A stretch of DNA of 64,000 nucleotides, from assembly GCA_035758825.1 (NCBI GenBank), contig DASTWA010000002.1:1-64000 (forward strand), given 5' to 3'. A program made the translations under genes and the position numbers. Every line of letters starts with the position of its first letter. Within the stretch, counting starts at the first letter, position 1. This DNA comes from JARIHD01 sp035758825. Lineage in GTDB: Bacteria; Patescibacteriota; Saccharimonadia; Saccharimonadales; UBA4665. Of this stretch, positions 1-8,744 are shown in pieces. The notes under the pieces were generated by a model that saw only the letters and a program-made list of their open reading frames with translations, was not told the origin of the DNA and did not search any database.

Positions 1-1
1 C

Positions 2-892
2 AGCAAGTTCGATGACGACCCGAGGGTGCATATCATCTACACCCCCATCAACGTCGGCAAACGGCATGCCCAAAAATTTGGATTTAACCGGTCGACCGGA
101 AAAATCATCGTAACCGTCGATTCCGATACCATCGTGCCGAATGGAGCACTCCGCCAGCTCATGCAGCGCTTCAAGGACCCCGAAGTAGGGGCAGTTACCG
201 GCGACGTCCAGGTCGAAAACAAAGACTACAATATCCTTACCAAACTCATTGGCTACCGCTATTGGTCGGCGTTCCACCAGGAGCGCGCCGCCCAAAGTTA
301 CTTTTTTGTCCTGATGTGCTGCAGCGGTCCTTTCTCGGCCTACCGCAAGGAAGTCATAGACCACGTAAAAGACCGCTACACCAGCCAGCGTTTCTTAGGA
401 AAACGCTGCACTTTTGGCGACGACCGCCACTTGACCAACCTCATTCTCGAAGAAGGATACAAGGTCGTCTTCGACAACAAAGCCATATCCTACACCCATG
501 TGCCGCAAAATATCCGCACTTACCTAAAACAGCAGGTACGCTGGAACAAGAGTTTCTACCGCGAAATGCTCTGGACGGTCCGCTCGTACAAAAGGCACCA
601 CACCTATATGATCTATGACCTTGTCATGCAGCTGGTGCTACCGTTTTTGCTGGTCATTGCCCTCATGGGCATGGTATGGCAGGCGTTCACGTATGGGCCG
701 CACGTTATCGTGCACTACATCCTTACCCTCGTACTAATCGCCGTGCTGCGCGCCGGGTACGGCCTGTACCGCACCCGGGATATGGGCTTTATGTTGTTCA
801 TCCTGTATGGCTTTATCCACCTGTTCCTGCTAATGCCCACCAGGCTATATGCGCTCTGCACCATGCGCGAGACCGGGTGGGGGACCCGGTAA
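2..892 (+). CDS. GT2 processive glycosyltransferase, hyaluronan-synthase-like (5' partial)
   Basis: The reading frame is open to the left edge, so the N-terminus lies outside the window. The visible 297 residues hold the second half of a GT2 catalytic domain: the DSDT metal-binding motif, the GDDRHLTN acceptor motif and the QVRWNKSF (QxxRW) product-binding motif. About three membrane segments follow, then a C-terminal WGTR, which in the class I hyaluronan synthase, chitin synthase and NodC families sits at the pore entrance. The expected role is membrane polymerisation and export of a beta-linked polysaccharide from UDP-sugars. The exact polymer cannot be read from the sequence. The gene next to it on the right is on the opposite strand. 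Confidence 0.85.
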   Translation, partial: SKFDDDPRVHIIYTPINVGKRHAQKFGFNRSTGKIIVTVDSDTIVPNGALRQLMQRFKDPEVGAVTGDVQVENKDYNILTKLIGYRYWSAFHQERAAQSYFFVLMCCSGPFSAYRKEVIDHVKDRYTSQRFLGKRCTFGDDRHLTNLILEEGYKVVFDNKAISYTHVPQNIRTYLKQQVRWNKSFYREMLWTVRSYKRHHTYMIYDLVMQLVLPFLLVIALMGMVWQAFTYGPHVIVHYILTLVLIAVLRAGYGLYRTRDMGFMLFILYGFIHLFLLMPTRLYALCTMRETGWGTR

Positions 893-959
893 CCGGAAGT
901 ATCATGATCGAGGTTAAACTGGATCACCCGGAGCGCAACACCTGGCCAAGACGAACGTA

Positions 960-1238
960 CTACTTGAGGCGGTTATTTTTCGCCTTGACGGCTTGAGCTG
1001 CAAGGCGGCGGCTCGCTAGCAACAATACTGTACTTACAAATCCGATGTACAAAATCCCGCTTAGGCAGGTCTGCAAGATGTGCACCGGCTGCGTGACGAT
1101 CATGTACATGCCGGTGGCGGCCGTAGCCATTACCAGCCCATAGTTAAAAAGGAGACTCTTACGGGAGGGGTCAAAAAACACGTACGCGGCAGAACCGATG
1201 CTCGCCAATGCAGCTGTGATGTGGATCACTAATATCAT
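960..1238 (-). CDS. small three-helix membrane protein
   Basis: This 92-residue protein has about three hydrophobic segments (roughly residues 1-20, 28-48 and 53-75) and a basic tail rich in Arg and Lys, so the C-terminus is probably cytoplasmic. I do not recognise a family. It is the last gene on the minus strand after the cytochrome bo3 operon, close behind a small coiled-coil gene, so it may be read from the same transcript. A role in oxidase assembly is possible but rests only on position. Confidence 0.6.
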   Translation of the reverse strand: MILVIHITAALASIGSAAYVFFDPSRKSLLFNYGLVMATAATGMYMIVTQPVHILQTCLSGILYIGFVSTVLLLASRRLAAQAVKAKNNRLK

Positions 1239-1246
1239 GCTTACGA

Positions 1247-1558
1247 TTATACACCAGACGGAGCATTTGCTTCCAGGCGGTCCAGCCGCACACCATAACC
1301 CCGCAACCTGGACTCGGTGGCCTCGTTTACCGAGTCCAGGGCCTCAGCTACCGACCTCGATAGATCGTCGATCTTCTCATCCACTGCATCGAGGCGCCGG
1401 TCTATTTTGCAAAGATGCCGGTCCATCTCATCAAAGCGTTGGTCCATCCCATCGAGGCGCCGGTCTACTGTCTCGAAACGTGTATCTATTTTGTGCAACA
1501 ACCGCGCGACGGTGACGCCTATAAATTGCTTTAGGTCCGCCGATGCTGCCTTATCCAT
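1247..1558 (-). CDS. small coiled-coil protein with heptad repeats
   Basis: This 103-residue soluble protein is dominated by a repeating seven-residue pattern (D-R-x-hydrophobic-x-x-hydrophobic-D, seen as DTRFETVDRRLDGMDQRF and its continuations) from about residue 25 to 75. That predicts a long coiled coil. The N-terminal 20 residues are amphipathic. No enzymatic motif is present. It lies about 70 nt downstream of cyoE on the same strand and may be co-transcribed with the oxidase operon. Similar short DxRF-repeat proteins occur widely without assigned function. Confidence 0.6.
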   Translation of the reverse strand: MDKAASADLKQFIGVTVARLLHKIDTRFETVDRRLDGMDQRFDEMDRHLCKIDRRLDAVDEKIDDLSRSVAEALDSVNEATESRLRGYGVRLDRLEANAPSGV

Positions 1559-1628
1559 ATAATTATCCTACCATTCCCGTCTTATTAAGCCGGAACGATT
1601 TTTATACATGCTGCCGCAAATTGCAAGC

Positions 1629-2489
1629 CTATGGGAGCCATGCGCCCAGAGGGAGCAGGAGACTCACGGCAAGCGTAATTACCAACGAAAATCCGAACAT
1701 ACCGCGCGCCCACTGCACGTCATCGGCAGCTACAAAACCTGTAAAGGCCTTGTAGAGCCAGACCAAGCCGACGGCAGCCATAATCAGCAGGTAGACGATG
1801 CCGGTATAACCAAAGGCAGTCATGAGTAAAGCCGTTGCCGTAAAGACAATGACGTAGGCGGCTATTTCGATCTTGGTACGGCGCACGCCTTTGACGACTG
1901 GCAGCACCGGTATGCCCGCAGCAGCATAATCATTGCGGCGGTACATTGCGATTGCGTAAAAATGCGGCATCTGCCAAGCTACGAGCAGCAAAAACAAAAG
2001 CAGGGCGCCCAAGTCGAACTCGCCGGTGACCGCACAATAGCCGGCGACAGGCGGCATGGCGCCCGATATACTGCCAACCAGCGTGCCGTGCACCGATGTA
2101 CGCTTACAATAAGCATACAGGAATACATAGTCTACGATGCCGACAATACCGATACATACCACCAGCCAATTCGTAAAGGCCGCCAGCACGACAAAACCCA
2201 CCGCCCCAAGCGCGGCGCCATACGCCAATGCATACGCCGCCGGGATAGACCCTTTGGCCAGAGCTCGCTTTTTGGTCCGGGCCATCTTTTTGTCGACGCC
2301 CCGGTCCGTGTAGTTATTAAAAACGCATCCCGAAGCAATAACCAGCGATGTGCCTATCGCCGTGGACGCCAGCAGCCAGCCGTCAAAGCCCTGTGTCATC
2401 ACGCTGGCAAAAAAGAAGCCCGCCAGCAAATACATCAGGTTGCCGTAGATAATCCCCGGCTTGGTAAGCCAGTAATATTGCTTAAGCAT
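1629..2489 (-). CDS. cyoE: protoheme IX farnesyltransferase (heme O synthase)
   Basis: This UbiA-superfamily membrane prenyltransferase adds a farnesyl group to heme b to make the heme O used by the bo3 oxidase. About nine membrane segments are seen. The first aspartate-rich motif is NNYTDRGVDKKMARTKKR (about residues 60-77) and the second cytosolic loop carries YCKRTSVHGTLVGSISGAMPP. At 286 residues it has the usual family length. An in-frame GTG lies one codon before this ATG; cyoD ends over it, so the two genes are translationally coupled. It is the last catalytic gene of the cyo operon. Confidence 0.93.
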   Translation of the reverse strand: MLKQYYWLTKPGIIYGNLMYLLAGFFFASVMTQGFDGWLLASTAIGTSLVIASGCVFNNYTDRGVDKKMARTKKRALAKGSIPAAYALAYGAALGAVGFVVLAAFTNWLVVCIGIVGIVDYVFLYAYCKRTSVHGTLVGSISGAMPPVAGYCAVTGEFDLGALLLFLLLVAWQMPHFYAIAMYRRNDYAAAGIPVLPVVKGVRRTKIEIAAYVIVFTATALLMTAFGYTGIVYLLIMAAVGLVWLYKAFTGFVAADDVQWARGMFGFSLVITLAVSLLLPLGAWLP

Positions 2490-2491
2490 CA

Positions 2492-2878
2492 CTAAAAGCC
2501 GCTCTGCTTATTCATGTACTCGTTAATTTGCTCCTCAGATTTTGGCATCATGTGGTAGTCAAGGTTGTACATAATCCACAACGAGCCGATCACTATGATC
2601 AAAATGACGATCACGGCAAATAGGAACATCACGAGCTTCCATCGCGGCTTGGTTTCGCGGCCCAGGTGTAAAAAGAACACCAATTGTACCAGGAACTGGG
2701 CAAACGCCAGCCCGGCTACACCGCCAATGACCGCCTGCCGGCCAAGCCCTGAACCGTCGATGTGCATCTGCACCATCACAAAGGCTGCCAGCGTCAACAT
2801 AACCGACAGCACAAATCCGGTGACATATGACGTCATATTTGCGCCGTGCTTGTCGTCTGTTAGTGTTTTGGCTGCCAT
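2492..2878 (-). CDS. cyoD: cytochrome bo3 quinol oxidase subunit IV
   Basis: This 128-residue protein has three membrane segments, the typical topology of CyoD/COX4_pro. Recognisable family features are the N-terminal GxxxSYVTGFVLSVMLT-type first helix, the central VQLVFFLHLG and the third helix ending at IMYNLDYHMM. The subunit helps assemble the CuB centre in subunit I and has no redox centre. It sits between cyoC and cyoE with almost no spacing. The C-terminal 20 residues extend slightly beyond the usual end. Confidence 0.92.
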   Translation of the reverse strand: MAAKTLTDDKHGANMTSYVTGFVLSVMLTLAAFVMVQMHIDGSGLGRQAVIGGVAGLAFAQFLVQLVFFLHLGRETKPRWKLVMFLFAVIVILIIVIGSLWIMYNLDYHMMPKSEEQINEYMNKQSGF

Positions 2879-2879
2879 C

Positions 2880-3461
2880 CTAGAATGCCCCCAACATGTA
2901 GACTATCGTAAAAATGAATATCCAAATAACGTCCAGAAAATGCCAGAACATGCCGAGCAGTGTCATGCGCCGCAAGGTATGCGGCGTCAGGCCGCGGGTA
3001 TGGATTTGGTGCATGAGTACGCCCATCCAGAGCAGGCCGACGGTGATGTGCAGCCCATGGGTGCCCACCAGCGTAAAGAATGCCGACAAGAACGCGCTGC
3101 GCGTAAAGCTGTTGCCCTCAGCAACAAGCCCTTGGAACTCGCTCAGCTCCAGAGCCAGGAACGAAAGCCCCAGCATACAAGTAATTGCGAACCACGTTAG
3201 CACGAGTTGTTTGTCTTTGCGCTGGGCAGCCAGGATGGCCATCCCGGCAGTAAAGCTGCTGGTGAGCAGCACCAGCGTTTCGGCCAGGACGTAGGGCAGG
3301 CTGAACAATTCTGCTCCGCCCGGGCCGCCATCGGTGTTACTGCGCAGCACGGCAAAGGTGGCAAAAAGCGACGCGAACAGCACACAGTCGGTCATCAGGT
3401 AGAGCCAAAAACCAATCGTTGTTTTGGAAGCCATTTCTTGGTGCCGCCGGTCCAGGGTCAT
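2880..3461 (-). CDS. cyoC: cytochrome bo3 quinol oxidase subunit III
   Basis: This 193-residue protein has five membrane segments, matching the five-helix CyoC form of subunit III rather than the seven-helix cytochrome c oxidase form. The family motifs GTHGLHITVGLLWM and the final WHFLDVIWIFIFTIVYMLG are present. Its ATG overlaps the stop of cyoB (ATGA arrangement), so translation is coupled. It stabilises subunit I and may shape proton uptake. Confidence 0.94.
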   Translation of the reverse strand: MTLDRRHQEMASKTTIGFWLYLMTDCVLFASLFATFAVLRSNTDGGPGGAELFSLPYVLAETLVLLTSSFTAGMAILAAQRKDKQLVLTWFAITCMLGLSFLALELSEFQGLVAEGNSFTRSAFLSAFFTLVGTHGLHITVGLLWMGVLMHQIHTRGLTPHTLRRMTLLGMFWHFLDVIWIFIFTIVYMLGAF

Positions 3462-5428
3462 GCGTACCTCCTTTTGGCAGCGGCCTCCATCTGCGCGACC
3501 TTGGCAGCCGGAATCGTATACTCAGTCTCATCTTGCGACAAACGGAGGATCAGCGTGGTTATAACCCCCAGGACACCGAAGCCTGCCAGCCAATAGATGT
3601 GCCACACAAAACCAAACGATGCCACAAAGCCGAATGCGGCAACATACATGCCCATCGGCGTATTCTTGGGCAGATGGATGGCCTCGTAAACCGGCTCGGG
3701 ACGGGACTTTGAGTGCGCGGCAGTCTTTTTTTGCTCCCAGAACGCATCACGCTCCGAGACGGCCGGCAAGATTGCAAAGTTATACACCGGCGGCGGCGAA
3801 GCCGTAGACCATTCCAGCGTGCGGCCATCCCATGGGTCGCCGGTCGTATCGGGGTTTTCGTGGCGTTTCCAGATGCTATAAAACACCTGGACCAATTGCA
3901 ATAGGGCACCAAGTCCGATAAACAGCACACCGACACCGGCAACCACGAACAAACCTTGCCAGCCCAGCGAGGCGTCGTAGTGGTCCAAACGACGGGTCGC
4001 ACCCATAAAGCCCAGGACATATAACGGCACGAATGCCAGCAAAAATCCGACTAGCCAGCACCAAAAAGCATAGGTCCCTATCCGTTCGTTTAGCTTGAAC
4101 CCAAAAATCTTTGGCCACCAATACGTGATGCCGGCAAAGAACCCGAACACCACGCCGCCGATGATCATGTTGTGGAAATGCGCCACCAAGAACAGGCTGT
4201 TGTGTAGCTGGAAGTCAGCCGCCGGAATAGACATGACCACACCAGTCACGCCGCCCAGCGTAAAAGTAACCAGGAAACCCATAAACCACAGCATCGGCGT
4301 CGCAAAACGGATGCGGCCTCGGTACATGGTAAACAGCCAGTTAAAGACCTTCACTCCTGTCGGCACCGCAATGATCATCGTCATGATGCCAAAGAAGGCG
4401 TTGACGTTCGCACCTGCGCCCATGGTAAAGAAATGGTGCAGCCACACGATGAACGACAAAAAGACAATAACGCCGATGGCCACCACCATCGAGGTATAGC
4501 CAAACAGCCTCTTGCGCGAAAACGTTGCGACGACTTCCGAAAAAACACCGAAGGCTGGCAATATCAGGATGTACACTTCGGGATGTCCCCAGGCCCAAAT
4601 GAGGTTGACGTACATCATGGCGTTTCCGCCGCCGTCAGTGGTAAAGAAATGCATGCCAAAGGACCGGTCCAAAAACAGCATGGCCAACGTAGCGGTCAGG
4701 ATGGGGAAGGCAAAGACTACCAAAATCATCGATCCGACCACGCTCCACAGGAACATCGGCATCTTCATGAGCGTCATGCCAGGACGGCGCATCTTGAAGA
4801 TAGTAATCAAAAAGTTAATGCCGGATAGCAGGCTGCCGACCCCGGCAATCTGCAGGCTCCACAGCCAATAATCGACACCGACCCCTGGACTAAACTGCAT
4901 TTCGGACAGCGGTGGGTAAGCCAGCCATCCGGCGGCGGCAAACTCACCGATCGGCAGGGAGGTATTGACCAGCACTACACCGGCCACATATAGCCAAAAA
5001 CTGGTGGCGTTCATAAACGGAAAGGCTACGTCCCTGGCGCCCAGCATCAGCGGCACTACCAGGTTTAGCAGCCCAAAGAGCAGACCCATCGCCACAAAGA
5101 AAATCATGATCGTCCCGTGCGCCGAAGCCACTTGCTGAAAATGGTCGGCGTCCAAATAGCCGTTATTGCCACTAGCCAAAGCCTGCTGGATGCGCATCAT
5201 CAGGGCGTCAGAAAGCCCGCGGAGCAACATAACGGTCGCAACCAGCAAGTACATAACGCCAATCTTTTTTGGATCCAAGGTCGTAATCCATTCGCGCCAG
5301 AGCCACTTCCACTTCTTAAAGTAAGTCAATCCGGCGACAATCGTAAAAAGTCCGCCGGCCATACCGAGTATGCCGCCCCAAACCACAATGTCATGATGCA
5401 ATGCATCAAGCGTAAGTCTGCCTAACAT
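3458..5428 (-). CDS. cyoB: cytochrome bo3 quinol oxidase subunit I
   Basis: This is the catalytic haem-copper oxidase subunit (656 residues, close to the 663 of E. coli CyoB). It oxidises quinol, reduces O2 to water and pumps protons. The GHPEVYILILPAFG segment with the D-channel glutamate, the HH pair of the CuB site, PTGVKVFNW with the K-channel lysine and ARDVAFPFMN with the D-channel aspartate are all present. The high-affinity quinol-site residues known in E. coli (R71, D75, H98, Q101) have clear counterparts in RGLSDALMM and HFQQVASAHG, so this is a quinol oxidase, not a cytochrome c oxidase. The start overlaps the cyoA stop (TGATG). Confidence 0.97.
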   Translation of the reverse strand: MLGRLTLDALHHDIVVWGGILGMAGGLFTIVAGLTYFKKWKWLWREWITTLDPKKIGVMYLLVATVMLLRGLSDALMMRIQQALASGNNGYLDADHFQQVASAHGTIMIFFVAMGLLFGLLNLVVPLMLGARDVAFPFMNATSFWLYVAGVVLVNTSLPIGEFAAAGWLAYPPLSEMQFSPGVGVDYWLWSLQIAGVGSLLSGINFLITIFKMRRPGMTLMKMPMFLWSVVGSMILVVFAFPILTATLAMLFLDRSFGMHFFTTDGGGNAMMYVNLIWAWGHPEVYILILPAFGVFSEVVATFSRKRLFGYTSMVVAIGVIVFLSFIVWLHHFFTMGAGANVNAFFGIMTMIIAVPTGVKVFNWLFTMYRGRIRFATPMLWFMGFLVTFTLGGVTGVVMSIPAADFQLHNSLFLVAHFHNMIIGGVVFGFFAGITYWWPKIFGFKLNERIGTYAFWCWLVGFLLAFVPLYVLGFMGATRRLDHYDASLGWQGLFVVAGVGVLFIGLGALLQLVQVFYSIWKRHENPDTTGDPWDGRTLEWSTASPPPVYNFAILPAVSERDAFWEQKKTAAHSKSRPEPVYEAIHLPKNTPMGMYVAAFGFVASFGFVWHIYWLAGFGVLGVITTLILRLSQDETEYTIPAAKVAQMEAAAKRRYA

Positions 5429-6321
5429 CAGTAACTGCCCTCCGTCTTTTGTGGCATCGACATGTAAGCTCCTTCAATCGTATCATAGAGGTCTTTGTCG
5501 CCCAGTACAAAGTACTGGACCGGGTGGTTTTTTGTTTGCTTGGCCAGTTCGGCAAAACCGCTGACCGTGAGCATATCGTCGGAGGCCTGGATCTTTGTGA
5601 CCCAGGAATCAAATTCGGCCTGGGATGTAACCTTTGTGTCGAACCGCATGTCAGCAAAACCGCGTCCGCTGATGTTGGCCGAGGAACCTTCGTAAGTACC
5701 GGGCTTGTCGGCGATCAGGTGGAGCTTGCTGGACATACCAGACATGGCATAAATCTGGCCGCCCAACTTGGGAACCCAAAATGAGTTCATCGGCCCGTCC
5801 GAGGTAATCGTAAAGTTCAGCGGCGTTTTTTCGGGCACCTGCAAATAATTGACCGTAGCAATGCCTTGTTCGGGGTAAATAAATAGCCATTTCCATTGCA
5901 TGGCCACCACTTGGATCTCGAGGGCTTTTTTGTCGGAAACTAGTGGCTTGTAAGGGTCAAGTTCGTGCGAACTGCGCCAGGTCACGACCGACAAAATCAG
6001 GATGAGGATGGCTGGGACCAGCCACCACACCGTTTCGTACAATTTGTTGCCGGCCATATTTGGAGCGTATTTGGCGTGGCCATTTTTGTTGCCCTCGCGA
6101 TACCGCCAGGCGAACCAAAACGTCATCATAAACACCGGCACAACCACCACCAGCGACAACCCGAAAGCAAAAAGTATCAACTGCTTTTCGCGCTCGGCAA
6201 CCGATCCTTCGGGCTGCAAGACGGCAATATCTGCTGTCGACAAATACCATATGCCTGCGGCCAATACCCCGAGCGTGAGTACTGCAAATATGATGATATT
6301 TCGTTTTAAGCTCGTCTTCAT
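5428..6321 (-). CDS. cyoA: cytochrome bo3 quinol oxidase subunit II
   Basis: This 297-residue subunit II has a signal-anchor (about residues 8-28), a second helix (about 48-70), a third around 90-113, and a periplasm-type cupredoxin domain. The cysteine/histidine CuA ligands of cytochrome c oxidases are absent; the equivalent region reads SSANISGRGFADMRF, as in quinol oxidases. The N-terminal lipobox cysteine of E. coli CyoA is also absent. It precedes cyoB directly and follows the FAD-linked dehydrogenase gene by 27 nt. Confidence 0.94.
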   Translation of the reverse strand: MKTSLKRNIIIFAVLTLGVLAAGIWYLSTADIAVLQPEGSVAEREKQLILFAFGLSLVVVVPVFMMTFWFAWRYREGNKNGHAKYAPNMAGNKLYETVWWLVPAILILILSVVTWRSSHELDPYKPLVSDKKALEIQVVAMQWKWLFIYPEQGIATVNYLQVPEKTPLNFTITSDGPMNSFWVPKLGGQIYAMSGMSSKLHLIADKPGTYEGSSANISGRGFADMRFDTKVTSQAEFDSWVTKIQASDDMLTVSGFAELAKQTKNHPVQYFVLGDKDLYDTIEGAYMSMPQKTEGSY

Positions 6322-6348
6322 TTGTGTACCCGGATCATACCATAAGCG

Positions 6349-7998
6349 CTAAAAGTGGTCGCGTATGTGGTTATAGCTATAATCCCAATCGGCATCGGAC
6401 TTCTTGTGCGGGTTGAACATATTGCTTGGGTCAAAAATGACCTTGGTCTGACGGAACAGGCCCACCACTTCCTTGCCGAATTGTTCCTCCAGCCACGGAC
6501 CGCGGACCAGGCCATCGTTGTGTTCGCCAGACAGTGAACCTTTGTAGTGCAGCACCAGGTCGTCGACTTCTTCCATGGCCGGCAAAAGCTTGGCCTTTTC
6601 TTTGGGGTCTTCGATCTTCATGAGCGGGATGATGTGGAAATTGCCGTCGCCCATATGCCCGGCAATGGTCGCCTGCAGCTTGTACTTCTTAATAATCTTG
6701 CGCAGACGCGGCAAAAATTCCGGCAGGTACGGCGGGCTGACGACCAGGTCGTCGATGAACGGAGCGGTGTGCTTGTCTTTGACTTTGCTGCGGAGCAGGT
6801 TAAAGCTCTGGCGGCGCATAATCCAAAACTTCTGGCTTTTGGCGGCTGTTTCGTCGCGTTCCATGGCCATGCGGAAGGGCCTAAGGTCGCGGCGCAGGTC
6901 GCTGATCTGATGCTCGACTTCTTCTTGGCTGTGGCCGTTAAATTCGACCATCAGGATGAGCTTGGGGATGCCGCGCAGCAGCATGAACCCGTCAGGGATC
7001 AGGCTGACCAGTAATTTGGCCAACCCCCACCAGCCCAAGTATCTGCGGAACGACGGCAGAAAACGGATAGACAGGTACAGCGTATTGTCGTCGAATGATT
7101 CAAAGGTGGCCGGCTTGTGCTCCATCACCTTATTAATGACTTCACCCAGCGGCCGGATGTCCTTCATAAAACAAACCAGCAGCCCGGTGTAGTCGCGCTT
7201 TTGCACCAGACGGAATTTGATATCGGTAACAAATCCCAGCGTACCCTGTGATCCGACGATGAGCTTGGTCAAATCAAAGACACCGGTTTCGCGGTCCCAG
7301 ACATCCCACAAGTTGTAGCCCATGGAGTTCTTGCTGACCTGCGGCTTGGCAGCCTTGATGACGTCATAATTTTTTTCGATCAGGTTAAAGAGCTTCTTAT
7401 ATACATTGCCCTCAAAGTCGCCCTGGGCCATTTTGGCGACCAATTGTTTTTTGGTCAGCGGCTTAACAGTATATTCTTTGCCGTCGGCAAGCACAACCTT
7501 TAATTCGTTTACAAAATTCTCGGTCTTGCCGTATTCCAGGGATTTTTCGCCCCCGGCATTGTTGGCGACCATGCCGCCGATAGTACACAGGTCACGCGAG
7601 GCAGGGTAGCTCGGCATCAGGGCTTTGTGCTTGAGCGTGGTGACCTCAAAATCGCGGTAGAACACGCCCGGTTCGGCATGGGCTTCGGTAGCCGTGACGC
7701 CCTTTACCTTAGTAAAGTGTTTATTAAAATCAACAATCACCGATTCGTTAATGGCACCGCCGGACATATCGGTGCCCGCCGAACGGGCTGTAACCGACAG
7801 GTGAGGGATAACTTGTTGGAATGCGGCGACGGTGCGGACCAAAATCTGCACATCCTTGCTGTTTTTGGGGAAGACCACCAGCTGCGGCTTGACCTCAAAC
7901 AAACTGGCGTCGTGGCTATAGAGTTCCTTGGTCGTCGCGTCATCCTTAAGTTCGCCGGCAAAACCGGCCCCCTGGAGTTTTTGTTTGAACTCGTCCAT
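6349..7998 (-). CDS. FAD-linked dehydrogenase, D-lactate/glycolate oxidase (GlcD/Dld2) type
   Basis: This 549-residue flavoprotein has an N-terminal FAD-binding PCMH domain (RSAGTDMSGGAINES, then IGGMVANNAGGEKSLEYGKT and a GSQGTLGFVT segment) and a C-terminal FAD-oxidase domain with GHMGDGNFH and the catalytic-type SGEHNDGL. Relatives oxidise D-lactate, glycolate or similar 2-hydroxyacids and pass electrons to quinone. As the first gene of the cyo operon, it probably feeds the quinol pool used by the bo3 oxidase. The substrate is not determined. A CRP/FNR-like palindrome is centred 61.5 bp upstream of its ATG. Confidence 0.88.
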   Translation of the reverse strand: MDEFKQKLQGAGFAGELKDDATTKELYSHDASLFEVKPQLVVFPKNSKDVQILVRTVAAFQQVIPHLSVTARSAGTDMSGGAINESVIVDFNKHFTKVKGVTATEAHAEPGVFYRDFEVTTLKHKALMPSYPASRDLCTIGGMVANNAGGEKSLEYGKTENFVNELKVVLADGKEYTVKPLTKKQLVAKMAQGDFEGNVYKKLFNLIEKNYDVIKAAKPQVSKNSMGYNLWDVWDRETGVFDLTKLIVGSQGTLGFVTDIKFRLVQKRDYTGLLVCFMKDIRPLGEVINKVMEHKPATFESFDDNTLYLSIRFLPSFRRYLGWWGLAKLLVSLIPDGFMLLRGIPKLILMVEFNGHSQEEVEHQISDLRRDLRPFRMAMERDETAAKSQKFWIMRRQSFNLLRSKVKDKHTAPFIDDLVVSPPYLPEFLPRLRKIIKKYKLQATIAGHMGDGNFHIIPLMKIEDPKEKAKLLPAMEEVDDLVLHYKGSLSGEHNDGLVRGPWLEEQFGKEVVGLFRQTKVIFDPSNMFNPHKKSDADWDYSYNHIRDHF

Positions 7999-8051
7999 AT
8001 ATATTAGCTTAAGCGGTTACTGTCCCAAAGACAAGAAATGCCGATATTTTT

Positions 8052-8067
8052 TGTGATCTGCATCACG
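8052..8067. promoter_or_regulatory. CRP/FNR-family-like operator
   Basis: TGTGATCTGCATCACG matches the CRP consensus TGTGA-N6-TCACA at 9 of 10 positions. It lies between the respiratory operon (minus) and the 8108 gene (plus). Its centre is 61.5 bp from the ATG of the dehydrogenase gene, the spacing of a class I activator site if the transcript starts at or near that ATG. No CRP-family gene is in the window, so the regulator is unknown. Confidence 0.5.
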
Positions 8068-8107
8068 CAAGGACTATTTTTGTAAAAAGTGTGGGATAAT
8101 AAAGTAT

Positions 8108-8722
8108 ATGGGCAAATTCGAATCCGGCCACGACTTGGCGCGCAGTAAGTACTTGATTGTTGGCTCTGTGGCTGCTATTGCCATGGTACTGGGGGCCATG
8201 AGCGTCGGGGCCAGATTCCGCCAAGACAGCTACCGTGCAGCCAGACCGGTTCTGGGCCAAATCTATCCCATTCCAGCCAACCGGGATGACAACGGCAGCC
8301 GCAGCGCTCCGGACGTCATCACCAAACCGTCCGGATTCACCAACCGACAGACCATACCCCTGGTGCCTACTCAGGATTGGAGCAAAAAAATCCTGCAAAC
8401 CGACCCGGTCAACATCCAGGTCCGCGTCGGCCTGACCAAAGCGGCCACCATCCAGATAAACACCACGCTTGGTGCAAATGTCAGCGTCCCGACCGTTGTC
8501 AATGATCCGGTCAGTACCGTTGCGGACATCGACGAGGATACCACTGGCAACCCCGAGCCATCGCCTGGCGCAGCCACTGCCGGCAGTACGGATACCCAAA
8601 CCCCTGCGGACGGCCAGCAGACACCGCTGCCAACCGGCCAAATACCGTCCGCGTCGCAAGCCGGCGAACAGGCTGCCGCACTCAATGCCAGCCTCGAAAT
8701 CGAACCCGCTCTGGCCCCTTAA
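8108..8722 (+). CDS. membrane-anchored extracellular protein of unknown function
   Basis: This 204-residue protein has a single N-terminal anchor (about residues 16-36), a compact region to about residue 140, then a Pro/Thr/Ser/Gln-rich low-complexity tail typical of surface linkers. No known domain is recognised. A GATAAT -10 element ends 7 nt before the ATG, so the message is probably leaderless. It is divergent from the respiratory operon and followed by a GT4 gene. Confidence 0.65.
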   Translation: MGKFESGHDLARSKYLIVGSVAAIAMVLGAMSVGARFRQDSYRAARPVLGQIYPIPANRDDNGSRSAPDVITKPSGFTNRQTIPLVPTQDWSKKILQTDPVNIQVRVGLTKAATIQINTTLGANVSVPTVVNDPVSTVADIDEDTTGNPEPSPGAATAGSTDTQTPADGQQTPLPTGQIPSASQAGEQAAALNASLEIEPALAP

Positions 8723-8744
8723 CTTTTTGCTGTATTATTAGGAC

